A stretch of DNA of 51,788 bases from Pseudomonas inefficax. Its GTDB lineage: Bacteria; Pseudomonadota; Gammaproteobacteria; Pseudomonadales; Pseudomonadaceae. Position numbers and translations under genes: made by a program. Where the stretch lies: NCBI RefSeq assembly GCF_900277125.1, contig NZ_OPYN01000156.1, positions 1 to 51,788 on the forward strand. The letters run 5' to 3'. This document shows, in pieces, positions 6,923 through 15,136 of the stretch (position 1 is the stretch's first letter; each line of letters opens with the position of its first letter). Under the pieces are notes generated by a model. It had not been told where the DNA came from. It did not search any database and saw nothing but the letters and a program-made list of their open reading frames with translations.

Positions 6923-8305
6923 CTAGTCCACCAAACGCCGGAACACCAGCGCAGAAGCCCCGCACATGACAGCGCACAGCAACATCACCGTGGCGATATC
7001 TGCCACCGAGGTTTCGCTACGCCCATCCAGCCCGGCCAGCATCCCCAACACCCCTCCTGCCAGGCTCACCGACATGGCCATGGTCAACTGCACGGACATC
7101 GCCGACAACGAACTGGCCGCCGCCGAACGCTCACCGGGGACGTCCTGATAACTGGCAGCTCCCAACGTCGAGAACTGCAGTGAACGCACCAGGCCTGCGG
7201 CGAACAGCACCGTAGCCATCAGCCACACAGCGGTATCACGATCGAAACTGGCGCACAGGGCAATCCCCATACCACTGAGCACGGCATTGCAACTGAGTAC
7301 CCGCCCATAGCCGTAGCGCCGCACCAATGGCACTGCCAACAGCTTCATCAGCAGCGCGCCAACGCCACCACTGACCACCAGCCCTCCTGCCGCCAACGGG
7401 CTGAAGCCCAGGCAGTTCTGCAGCAGCAGCACGATCAGGAACGGCTGGGCAGCCGAACCCAGGCGGAACAGCCCGCCACCCGCCTGGGCCACGCCAAAGC
7501 TGCGCAGGCGCAACAGCGACAGGTCCACCAGCGGATTGGGGTGTCGTCGCGCGTGCAGCAGATACCCCAACGCACAGGCTACTCCACCGACCACCAGCAC
7601 CATGGCCCAGACCTGCGGCAACTGCCCCAGCCCCAGCGCTTCCAGGCCGAACACCAACATGGCCAGGGCGCCACCGCTGAGCAGCAAGCCACGCACATCC
7701 AGCGGTGGCACCGGCCGTGCCGGATAGTCCGGTACATGGCGCAGGATCAGCCAGCAACCGAGCAGGCAGATTGGCAGGTTGACCAGGAAGATCCAGTGCC
7801 AGGACAGCACCGTCACCAGCAAACCGCCAAGCAACGGCCCGACCAGCGGCCCCACCAGTGCCGGCAGGGCCAACCAGGACATGGCTTGCAGCAGCTGCTC
7901 GCGGCTCGACCACCGCAGGATGATCACCTGCCCCACCGGTGTCATCAATGCCCCGGCGGCCCCCTGCAGCATGCGCCCCAGGCACAGTTGCCAGAGCGTA
8001 TCGGCCAGGGCGCAGGCCAGTGAGGCACAGGTGAACAAGCCCATCGCCGCCAACATGACCTGGCGCGGGCGAAAGCGCTCGGCAGCCCAACCGCTGACCG
8101 GCACGCAAAGGGCCAGGGCAAGCATGTACAACGACACCACCAGATTCATGCGCAGCCCCGGCTCGCCGAAATCGGCGGCCATCTGCGGCAAGGCGGTCAT
8201 CACCGCTGTGCTGTCGAGCAGTTCCATGAACAATGCGGCACCGATGATCACCGGGACCTTGGGGCTTTGCAAATGGCCGGCCAGCAAGGCCGGCTGGGCA
8301 GTCAA
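6923..8305 (-). CDS. DHA2-family (EmrB/QacA-like) MFS exporter
   Basis: The protein has 460 residues from a TTG codon at 8305 whose last two bases overlap the TGA stop of the upstream monooxygenase (TTGA), implying translational coupling. Upstream codons in frame are shadows of that gene. About 14 membrane helices are visible, with the helix-5 MFS motif C region (LPALVGPLVGPLLGG) and helix 1 MELLDSTAV typical of DHA2 drug:H+ antiporters. Unlike the enzymes of this locus it is rich in Cys (over ten), so it does not share their sulfur economy. It may export a desulfurised product or a toxic by-product; that is inference from position only. Confidence 0.8.
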   Translation of the reverse strand: MTAQPALLAGHLQSPKVPVIIGAALFMELLDSTAVMTALPQMAADFGEPGLRMNLVVSLYMLALALCVPVSGWAAERFRPRQVMLAAMGLFTCASLACALADTLWQLCLGRMLQGAAGALMTPVGQVIILRWSSREQLLQAMSWLALPALVGPLVGPLLGGLLVTVLSWHWIFLVNLPICLLGCWLILRHVPDYPARPVPPLDVRGLLLSGGALAMLVFGLEALGLGQLPQVWAMVLVVGGVACALGYLLHARRHPNPLVDLSLLRLRSFGVAQAGGGLFRLGSAAQPFLIVLLLQNCLGFSPLAAGGLVVSGGVGALLMKLLAVPLVRRYGYGRVLSCNAVLSGMGIALCASFDRDTAVWLMATVLFAAGLVRSLQFSTLGAASYQDVPGERSAAASSLSAMSVQLTMAMSVSLAGGVLGMLAGLDGRSETSVADIATVMLLCAVMCGASALVFRRLVD

Positions 8306-9513
8306 AACAGCCCCGAGACAGGTGGGCGAGTGCCCTTGAGCTGCCAGGCACCTACCACCGCCGCCTTCCATTGGCGCGGATTATGATTGGCGACTGTGCG
8401 GGCGTTGCGCCAGTGGCGGTCGAGGTTGTGCTGGCGGCCGGTGGTGGAGGCACCGCCAACGTCGAACAGCGTTTGCGCAGCCTGGAGCGCCAGCTCAGCG
8501 ACCAGATACTGGGTCTGCGCCACCTCGATTGCGGATTGCTCCACGGCGGCTTCATCCAGTTGCGCGGCCCAGGCCTTGTCGATGGTTGCAGCGGCCTTGA
8601 GGACCACGGCTTGCGCGCCATATGCGCGGGCGGCAATATCGCCTACCGACAGCTCTACGTAGGGGTCATCCACCGAGCGGCTGGCCGTGCTGTGCTTGAT
8701 CGGGCGGGCATGCTCGCGGGCGAAGCGGGTTGCGTCGTCCAGCGCATTGCGGGCGATTCCGGCCAGCACGGTGGCCAGGAACAGCTGCAGGAACGGCGTG
8801 ACGATGGTGCGCTTGCCCTCCTCCACGGTACGCGTGCGGATATCGCTGGCCTCGACACGCACATTACGCAAGTGGGTGGTGCCGCTGGCGGTCAGGCGCT
8901 GGCCCATGGCGTCAAAGTCGTCGACCAGTTCCAGGCCCTCGCGGTCACGCGGCAGGATGAACGACACTGGCTGCTCGTCCTCGTCAAGGGCAACGGCACT
9001 GACGTAGTCGGCGAACAGCGCACCCGTGCTGTAGAACTTGCTGCCATTGGCGCGGAAATGATCGCCCTCACGCACCAGGCGCGCGGCGATGGCGCCGTTG
9101 GCACCGCCCAGTTCCCAGCCGGCATTGCCAATCACCGCCCCCTGCAGATAGCGCGCGAACCAACGCTCGCGCTCCTGCTCGGCGCCTTCGGCTTGTGAAG
9201 CCAGCAGGCCTTCGACAAAGGCAAAACCTGGGCGCAGGGCCTGGGCCACGTTGGAGTCGACCGAGGCGATTTGCAGCAGCAGTTCGATCACATCGCTGAC
9301 ACTGCCGCCGGGGCCACCGTACTGCCTGGGGATACGCACGGTGTAAAGCCCGGCTGCCGCAAGCTGGGCAATGGCCTCATGGGGCAACAGGCGTTCGCGT
9401 TCGCGTTGTGCGGCACCTTCGCCGATGGCAGGCAACAAGGCGACGATGCGGGCCTTCAGGTCTGCGACGCTGGTGGCCGGAGCCTGGGTTGGGAAACGTT
9501 GAAATGTGGTCAT
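8302..9513 (-). CDS. SfnB/DszC-like flavin-dependent monooxygenase (acyl-CoA dehydrogenase fold)
   Basis: The protein has 403 residues with the acyl-CoA dehydrogenase fold: an N-terminal helical domain, a middle beta domain (about 125-235, GSKFYSTGALFADYV), and a C-terminal helical bundle ending in RHWRNARTVANHNP. That signature is shared with DszC and SfnB, FMNH2-dependent oxygenases that oxidise organosulfur compounds, and differs from true acyl-CoA dehydrogenases. It has no Cys and only two Met, which fits expression under sulfur starvation. It is the first gene of a unit with the DHA2 exporter and has a sigma-54-like promoter about 50-65 bases upstream. Reduced flavin must come from elsewhere, since no flavin reductase is in the locus. 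Confidence 0.82.
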   Translation of the reverse strand: MTTFQRFPTQAPATSVADLKARIVALLPAIGEGAAQRERERLLPHEAIAQLAAAGLYTVRIPRQYGGPGGSVSDVIELLLQIASVDSNVAQALRPGFAFVEGLLASQAEGAEQERERWFARYLQGAVIGNAGWELGGANGAIAARLVREGDHFRANGSKFYSTGALFADYVSAVALDEDEQPVSFILPRDREGLELVDDFDAMGQRLTASGTTHLRNVRVEASDIRTRTVEEGKRTIVTPFLQLFLATVLAGIARNALDDATRFAREHARPIKHSTASRSVDDPYVELSVGDIAARAYGAQAVVLKAAATIDKAWAAQLDEAAVEQSAIEVAQTQYLVAELALQAAQTLFDVGGASTTGRQHNLDRHWRNARTVANHNPRQWKAAVVGAWQLKGTRPPVSGLF

Positions 9514-9564
9514 GGTTCAGTCCTTTAAGTACATCTTTCGTTTAGGCGACCCGAGCCTTGTGGG

Positions 9565-9580
9565 AGCAGCTGTATTGCCA
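9565..9580 (-). promoter_or_regulatory. Sigma-54-type promoter before the SfnB-like gene
   Basis: Read on the minus strand, TGGCAATACAGCTGCT has GG-N10-GC spacing and the same CTGC at -12 as the other three sites in this locus. Its -24 box is weaker (TGGCAA). Confidence 0.55.
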
Positions 9581-9603
9581 ACTTCCTGAAGCTGGCGCGG
9601 TCC

Positions 9604-9720
9604 CTGTGGGAGCCGCGCTTGCCGGCGATGGGCCGCGAAGCGGCCCCACAATTTCAAGGCAGTTGCATAAATCGCCGGGGCCGCTTCGCGCCCCATCGCC
9701 GGCAAGCGCGGCTCCCACAG
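9604..9720. repeat. Large inverted REP pair
   Basis: The arms at 9604-9647 and 9677-9720 are 44 bases long with a single mismatch. They lie between the end of the ABC ATPase gene and the next promoter, where they could end the upstream transcript. Confidence 0.9.
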
Positions 9721-9744
9721 GTGTTCGGCGCTGGGCTTGACGTT

Positions 9745-11457
9745 TCAAATCGCGATCTTCCACAGGCGGGTTTCGTCGAACAGGTCGAAGGCTTCGTGTT
9801 CCAGGTCCAGCGGCGGCACCACCAGTTCGGCACCGCTGCCGGGCAGGCGCGGCACCGCGCCGAGCAATCGCTGGGTGTATTCGTGGGCCGGGCTCTCGAA
9901 CAACTGCTCGACCGGTGCCCGCTCCACCACCTGACCGTGGCGCATCACCAGCACGTCGTCGCTGACATGGCGGATTACCCCCAGATCGTGGGAGATGAAC
10001 AGGTAGGCCAGGCCAAGTTCGTCCTGCAGGTCGGCCAGCAGGTCAAGCACCTGTGCCTGCACCGACACGTCCAGGGCCGACACCGGCTCGTCGCAGATGA
10101 TCACCTTGGGTTCGCTGGCAATCGCCCGGGCGATTGCCACCCGCTGGCGCTGGCCGCCCGACAGTTGCAACGGTCTGCGCTGGCCGAGTTCTGCCGGTAA
10201 ACGCACCTGGTTGAGCAGCACAGCGATACGTGCTGGCCTGGCTGGTGCCTCGATACCAGCTACCTGCAACGCGTCATCAAGAATCTGCGCCACGCTCCAA
10301 CGCGGATCGAACGAGCCCAGCGGGTCCTGGTAGATCACGCTGATCTCGCGACGCAACGGCCTGCGCACTGCCTCGTTCACGGCGTTGGCCGGGCGGTTCC
10401 AGGGTTGCCCGCGATAAAGCACTTCGCCCTCATCGGGCTGCAGCAGGCCGAGGGCGATGCGTGCCACGGTGGTCTTGCCCGAGCCGGACTCGCCGACAAT
10501 GCCCAGAGTACGCCCGGCACGCAGGCTGAAGTCGACACCCTGCACCACCTGGCGCACCAGCCCATCCGGGCCAAGGTAGCGCTTGCCCAGGCCACGGCCT
10601 TCGAGCAGCACATCGCTGTGCGAAACTGCTCGCGGTTCATGTCGCACGCCAACCCGCTCGGGTGACAACCGGCTGCCGCGCGGGTGCTCGGCCGGTACTG
10701 CCGCCAGCAAGGCCTGGGTGTAGGGGTGGCGCGGCTGACGCAGCACCTGCTGCATCGGCCCCTGCTCCACCACTTCGCCATGGCGCAGCACCACCACCTC
10801 ATCGGCCAGTTGGGCAACCACTGCCAGGTCGTGGCTGATGATCAGTAGCGAGGCGCCACGGGCCTTGATCTGCTGAAACACTTCGAGAATCTGTGCCTGC
10901 ACAGTGGCGTCCAGTGCGGTGGTCGGCTCGTCGGCGATCACCAGTGCGGGGTCCAGGGCCAAGGCACTGGCGATCAGTGCACGCTGGCGCAGGCCACCGG
11001 ACAACTGCCCGGGGCGCTGGCGAGCACGCAGTTCGACATCCGGTACGCCAACCCGCTCGAGCAACTCATGCACACGCGCAGTACGGGTGTGGCGGTCACC
11101 GTATCCGTGGGTCTGCAGCACTTCGAGAATTTCCTTGCCCACCGGCCGCAGCGGGTCAAGCGATACCAGCGCATCCTGCAGTACGAAGCCGATATCCTTG
11201 CCACGCACCGCGCGCCACTGGCGCTCGCTGAGGTCGAGCAGGTCGTGGCCGGCGAAACTCAAGCGGCGGGCACTCACCTGCGCTCGCCCTCCGGCCAGCC
11301 CGACCAGGCAGCGGGCACTGACGCTCTTGCCCGAACCAGACTCGCCGACCAAGGCCACGCAACGGCCGGGCAGCAAGGTGAAGGACAGATCACGGACCAC
11401 GCTGGCGCCATCAAAGGCCACGTTCAGCCCTTCGACAATCAAGGTCTTGTCGCTCAT
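9745..11457 (-). CDS. Double ATPase of an Opp/Dpp-type ABC importer (fused DppD-DppF)
   Basis: The protein has 570 residues with two complete ABC cassettes. Cassette 1 has Walker A GESGSGKS (~39-46), signature LSGGLRQR and Walker B ALVIADEP. Cassette 2 has Walker A GESGSGKT, signature LSGGQRQR and Walker B VIICDEP. Each ends with an oligopeptide-transporter C-terminal extension (PYTQALLAAVP, EYTQRLLGAVP). Such fusions power import of peptides, glutathione, nickel or opines. The ATG overlaps the stop of the permease gene (ATGA). The open frame continues 5' as a shadow of the permease, so this start was chosen by the overlap and the MSDKTLIVEGLNV beginning. It has 3 Cys and 3 Met, few for its size. 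Confidence 0.9.
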   Translation of the reverse strand: MSDKTLIVEGLNVAFDGASVVRDLSFTLLPGRCVALVGESGSGKSVSARCLVGLAGGRAQVSARRLSFAGHDLLDLSERQWRAVRGKDIGFVLQDALVSLDPLRPVGKEILEVLQTHGYGDRHTRTARVHELLERVGVPDVELRARQRPGQLSGGLRQRALIASALALDPALVIADEPTTALDATVQAQILEVFQQIKARGASLLIISHDLAVVAQLADEVVVLRHGEVVEQGPMQQVLRQPRHPYTQALLAAVPAEHPRGSRLSPERVGVRHEPRAVSHSDVLLEGRGLGKRYLGPDGLVRQVVQGVDFSLRAGRTLGIVGESGSGKTTVARIALGLLQPDEGEVLYRGQPWNRPANAVNEAVRRPLRREISVIYQDPLGSFDPRWSVAQILDDALQVAGIEAPARPARIAVLLNQVRLPAELGQRRPLQLSGGQRQRVAIARAIASEPKVIICDEPVSALDVSVQAQVLDLLADLQDELGLAYLFISHDLGVIRHVSDDVLVMRHGQVVERAPVEQLFESPAHEYTQRLLGAVPRLPGSGAELVVPPLDLEHEAFDLFDETRLWKIAI

Positions 11458-12317
11458 GGCAGGCGCCCCTCCAGGCGTTGTTGGATATAGCGGCCAGTCA
11501 CGGTGGTCGCCAGGGTGGTGAGGACGATGAACAGGCCAGGGAAGAAGGTGAGCCACCAGGCATTGGCGATGAAGTCGCGCCCCATGGACAACATGGTCCC
11601 CCACTCCGGCGCCGGCGGCCGCGCGCCCAGGCCGAGGAAGCTCAGCGCCGAGGCCCAGACGATGGCCTGGCCAACGCCCATGGTCAGCGTCACCACCAAT
11701 GGCCGCATGGCGTTGGGCAGCAATTGGCGCAGCACGATACGCGAAGTCGGGTGCCCCAGCGCCCGCGCCGCCTCGATGTAGCCGGCGTTGCGAACCGCCA
11801 GCACCTGGCCACGGACCATGCGCGCGTACCCCGGCGCACCGCCCAGCCCGGTGGCGACGATCAACGGGCCGACACCGCTGCCGAACACCGCCACGAACAG
11901 CAGCGCCAGCACCAGGCTGGGGAAGGCGAACAGCACCTCCAGCAACCAGCCCACCGCACGGTCCACGCGTGCGCCGCCAAGGCCACCCAGCAGGCCGAGG
12001 GCGATGGCGATAACCATGGAAATGGCCGTAGCTGCGAGGCCGATCAGCAGGCTCTGCCGTGCGCCGTGGATGACCCGCGCAAAGATGTCGCGGCCTGACT
12101 GGTCGGTGCCCAGCCAGTGCGCCCAGCTGGGCGGCTGGAAAGCCTCCCGCGGTACGATGGCCAATGGGTCGATGCGGGTGAACAGCCCTGGCGCCAATGC
12201 GGCCAGAAGCAATGCGAACAGGAACAGGATCGCCAGGCTTGCGCCCAGCGGCGGCAGTTTCACTTGGCGCTGCCAACGCAACGGCGCGAGCACGTGGCCA
12301 TGGGTCAGGTCTGTCAT
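11454..12317 (-). CDS. DppC/OppC-type ABC importer permease
   Basis: The protein has 287 residues. An N-terminal helix (ASLAILFLFALLLAALAPGLF) precedes the OppC-type loop HWLGTDQSGRDIFARVIHGAR, followed by five more helices. The EAA loop for ATPase docking is EAARALGHPTSRIVLRQLLP. The start ATG overlaps the upstream permease stop (ATGA), and the stop overlaps the ATPase start. It works with the genes on either side as one importer. Confidence 0.9.
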   Translation of the reverse strand: MTDLTHGHVLAPLRWQRQVKLPPLGASLAILFLFALLLAALAPGLFTRIDPLAIVPREAFQPPSWAHWLGTDQSGRDIFARVIHGARQSLLIGLAATAISMVIAIALGLLGGLGGARVDRAVGWLLEVLFAFPSLVLALLFVAVFGSGVGPLIVATGLGGAPGYARMVRGQVLAVRNAGYIEAARALGHPTSRIVLRQLLPNAMRPLVVTLTMGVGQAIVWASALSFLGLGARPPAPEWGTMLSMGRDFIANAWWLTFFPGLFIVLTTLATTVTGRYIQQRLEGRLP

Positions 12318-13300
12318 GCTGCAGCCTCCTGCTGCCGAGGGTCGATCCACTGGTACAGCAGGTCGACCAGAATGTTCGCCAGCACATAGCCGGCCGCCAC
12401 TACCAGGCTGATGCCGATCACCAGCGGCAGGTCCTGGGCTTGCACCGCCTGGTACAGCTGGCGGCCCACCCCCTTGCGGGAAAAGATCACCTCGCACACC
12501 ACCGCACCACTGATCAGCGCGCCGATGGCCCAGCCTGACAGCGACACACCTGGCAGCAAGGCATGGCGCAAGGCATGCCGAAAACGCACGGCCAGGTCAC
12601 TGAGGCCTCGTGTGCGGGCGGTAAGGACGAAGGGTTGATCGAGGGTGAGCTCCAGCGACTCCCGGGTGACCTGGGCAATGAAACCGGCCAATGGAATCGC
12701 CAGGGAAAACGCCGGAAGTACCAGGCTGGCGAAGCTGTCGCTACCTGCCGGCGGGAACCAGCGCAGGCCAAAGGCGAATACCGCCAGCAGTACCACACCA
12801 AGCCAGAAGTGCGGCAGCGCCGCGCTGAGGGTTTCCGCCAGCGAGGCGATGCCGCCGACCAGCCTGCCGCGCCCGGCTGTGACCACTGTCAGCAGCAGCA
12901 CCAGCAACCAGGCCAGCACCAAGGCGGCGACGGTCAGTTCCAAGGTCGCCCCGCCCTGCTCCGCCAGCACACGGGTGACTGGCAGGTGCTGCGAGTAGGA
13001 CACCCCCAGGTCACCTTGCACCAGGCGCCCGAGGTAGAACGCGTATTGCACGGCCAATGGCTTGTCGAGGCCGTACTCCACGCGCGCGGCTTCAATCGCT
13101 TCCGGCGTCGGGTTGCCACTGGGGCCACCAAGAATCGCCAGCACCGGGTCACCCGGCATCAGCCGCAGTGCGAAGAAGGTCAGGGTCGCCACCGCCCACA
13201 GCACCAGCACGCCACCGGCCAGGCGGATGGCGGCGCGCCGCCCCAGGGCAGCCAGGCGTTCGCGACGCGGGTCGGTCACCGCGAGTGTCGTCGTAGTCAT
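12314..13300 (-). CDS. DppB/OppB-type ABC importer permease
   Basis: The protein has 328 residues: helix 1 GGVLVLWAVATLTFFALRLMPGDP, the typical OppB periplasmic region (YGLDKPLAVQYAFYLGRLVQ GDLG), then five helices and an EAA-like loop (ARTRGLSDLAVRFRHALRHA). The ATG at 13300 was chosen over one at 13312 because it overlaps the TGA of the binding-protein gene (ATGA), as at the other junctions of this operon. Only one Cys and two Met are present, low for a membrane protein. Confidence 0.9.
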   Translation of the reverse strand: MTTTTLAVTDPRRERLAALGRRAAIRLAGGVLVLWAVATLTFFALRLMPGDPVLAILGGPSGNPTPEAIEAARVEYGLDKPLAVQYAFYLGRLVQGDLGVSYSQHLPVTRVLAEQGGATLELTVAALVLAWLLVLLLTVVTAGRGRLVGGIASLAETLSAALPHFWLGVVLLAVFAFGLRWFPPAGSDSFASLVLPAFSLAIPLAGFIAQVTRESLELTLDQPFVLTARTRGLSDLAVRFRHALRHALLPGVSLSGWAIGALISGAVVCEVIFSRKGVGRQLYQAVQAQDLPLVIGISLVVAAGYVLANILVDLLYQWIDPRQQEAAA

Positions 13301-14931
13301 TTGTTCACCCATGCGTCATAGAGGTAGGTCACCGCCAGCGAAGGTTCAAGTCGCACGCCATGGGCGGTCTTGTAGATACCCAGGCGCGTGCTTTGCGGAT
13401 AGGTGGTGAGTTGCAGGTACTGCGCGGCGGCCTGTTGCTGTGCCTGGAAGTAGCGCTGGCGCCTCAGGCCCGCGTCCTGGGTGGCCAGGGCACTGTCGAG
13501 CAGCGCGTCGTAACCCGGGTCGGCGTAGCCGGAGGAATTCTGGTGATAACCGCCAACCCCGGCTGGCTGCACGAACGCGGTGGTGAAGATGATGCGCAGC
13601 ACGTCAGGGGTGTTGGTGTTCCAGTAACCGGTGCGGATGTCGTAGTCCCATGCCGCCTGGCGAGCGGTGACCTGGGCATCGCTCATCTGGTCCAATACCA
13701 GCTCCAGGCCCGCCTGCCGGGTTGTGGCCTGTACCTGCTCCCACAGGGTCAGCTCCGACGGGGGCGTGCGCGCGCCGATCAGCACGACAGCACGCAGCCG
13801 CTGGCCGTTCCTGGTGCGGTAGCCTTCGCTGTCGCGGCCGGTCCAGCCGGCCTCGTCGAGCAACCTGGCGGCGCGGGCCGGGTCGTAGTCCTGGCTGCGT
13901 TCGAAGTCACCGCTGTAGAACGGCGTGGCCAGGCTCAACGGGCCACCGGCGCGGGGGAACTCGCCGAAGTACACACTTTTCAGCGCGCCCTCGACATCGG
14001 CGCTGCGAACGAAGGCCTCGCGTACACGGATGTCGTCGAACGGTGCCCGGCGCAGGTTGAAGGTGCCATTGGTGGGGTTGCCCGGGCGCTGGGCGATGAT
14101 CAGTTCCACGTCCGGGTTGCGCCGTGCTGCTTCGTGCGACTCTGGTGGCAATGCTTCGATCACGTCGACCTCACCGGCCTGCAGCGAGGCGAAGCGCACC
14201 GACGGTTCCTGGATGAACTTCCAGACGATGCGATCAAGGTACGCAGGGCCCTGGTGTCGTGCGGTCGGCGGCGCCCAGTTGTAGGCCGGGTTGCGCACCA
14301 GCTCCACCTGGTTCTGCCGGTCCCAGCGCACCACCTTGAACGGCCCGCTGCCAACCGGGCTTTCGCAGTTCTGGTCACGGCTGCGTTGCAATGCGGTGGG
14401 CGACTGGATGCCGAGAAAGCCCTGGGCCAGCACTTCGAGGAACGCCGCATAGGGTGTCGCCAGAGTCACTTCGGCAGTGTAGGTGTCGAGCACCCTGGTG
14501 CCGCGGTACTGGCGGATGTAGCCACCGGCGGTACTGGATTGGGTCTTGGGGTTGGCCATGTGGTCGAGGTTGGCCTTGACCGCTTCGGCATTGAACGGTG
14601 TGCCGTCGGTGAATTGCACGTCGCGGCGCAGGTGGAAGGTGTAGCGCAGGCCATCTGGCGAGACCTCCCAGCTTGTCGCCAGCCAGGGACCGATCTGGCC
14701 GTTGCTGTCCATTGACACCAGCGAATCGAGGTACTGCTGGGCAACGAAAACCTGCGGCATGTCGCCGGCCACATGCGGGTCCAGACAGGTGGGCTCGCGG
14801 TCGGTGGCATAGACCAGGGTGCCGCCCTGCTGCGGCTGGGTGCTTTGCGCGGCATGCTGTTCGGCTTTTTCGCAGCCGAGCAAGGCCAGTGCGGTGCAGA
14901 GCGGGATCAGAGTGAGGATGGGTGTGTTCAA
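13297..14931 (-). CDS. Family 5 (oligopeptide/nickel-type) substrate-binding lipoprotein
   Basis: The protein has 544 residues from a TTG codon with a strong GGAG 6 bases upstream; the frame continues 5' without a better start. A lipoprotein signal (LNTPILTLIPLCTALALLGC) leads to a lipidated Cys near residue 20. The SBP_bac_5 fold follows: DREPTCLDPH near the start, then WLATSWEVSPDGLRYTFHLR, RRAPFDDIRVREAF and a C-terminal half with GYWNTNTPDVL. Such proteins capture ligands in the periplasm and pass them to DppB/C-type permeases. It opens a four-gene operon behind a sigma-54-like promoter and is paralogous to the binding protein at 24270-25988. The ligand is unknown. Confidence 0.88.
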   Translation of the reverse strand: MNTPILTLIPLCTALALLGCEKAEQHAAQSTQPQQGGTLVYATDREPTCLDPHVAGDMPQVFVAQQYLDSLVSMDSNGQIGPWLATSWEVSPDGLRYTFHLRRDVQFTDGTPFNAEAVKANLDHMANPKTQSSTAGGYIRQYRGTRVLDTYTAEVTLATPYAAFLEVLAQGFLGIQSPTALQRSRDQNCESPVGSGPFKVVRWDRQNQVELVRNPAYNWAPPTARHQGPAYLDRIVWKFIQEPSVRFASLQAGEVDVIEALPPESHEAARRNPDVELIIAQRPGNPTNGTFNLRRAPFDDIRVREAFVRSADVEGALKSVYFGEFPRAGGPLSLATPFYSGDFERSQDYDPARAARLLDEAGWTGRDSEGYRTRNGQRLRAVVLIGARTPPSELTLWEQVQATTRQAGLELVLDQMSDAQVTARQAAWDYDIRTGYWNTNTPDVLRIIFTTAFVQPAGVGGYHQNSSGYADPGYDALLDSALATQDAGLRRQRYFQAQQQAAAQYLQLTTYPQSTRLGIYKTAHGVRLEPSLAVTYLYDAWVNK

Positions 14932-14968
14932 GGGCGCTCCTGCGAGGACTGGGCTTCGATAGGCCTGT

Positions 14969-14984
14969 TGCAGGAGTTGTGCCG
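14969..14984 (-). promoter_or_regulatory. Sigma-54-type promoter before the second binding-protein operon
   Basis: Minus-strand CGGCACAACTCCTGCA has exact GG-N10-GC spacing and CTGCA at -12. A start point about 12 bases on gives a leader of roughly 25 bases, like the paralogous operon. Short inverted repeats lie 85-95 bases upstream (AACAG-TG-CTGTT, 15069-15080), a usual distance for an activator site. Confidence 0.6.
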
Positions 14985-15082
14985 GGTTCAAGGGCTTGAT
15001 TTTGTTGGAGTTTGCCGGGGGTCAGGTGCTGTTGCGGGGGCAAAGTGTGTGAGAGCTGTTCGAGTGGCAACAGTGCTGTTCC

Positions 15083-15112
15083 GGCCTGTCGCCAGCCAGC
15101 TGGCGACAGGCC
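15083..15112. other. Perfect 13-pair hairpin between two operons
   Basis: Arms 15083-15095 and 15100-15112 pair perfectly around a CCAG loop, 24 bases beyond the stop of the ABC exporter gene. No T-run follows on the minus strand. It is probably a 3'-end stabiliser or a factor-dependent termination aid, separating the eight-gene operon from the next one. Confidence 0.6.
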
Positions 15113-15136
15113 GCGCTCACAAGCCCGTTGCGGGGC

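Noticed and set aside
9745..12387. An 880-codon open frame that would fuse the ABC ATPase to an upstream part.
   Set aside because: The part before 11457 is a shadow of the OppC-type permease in another frame. The ATGA overlap and ATPase N-terminus fix the true start.
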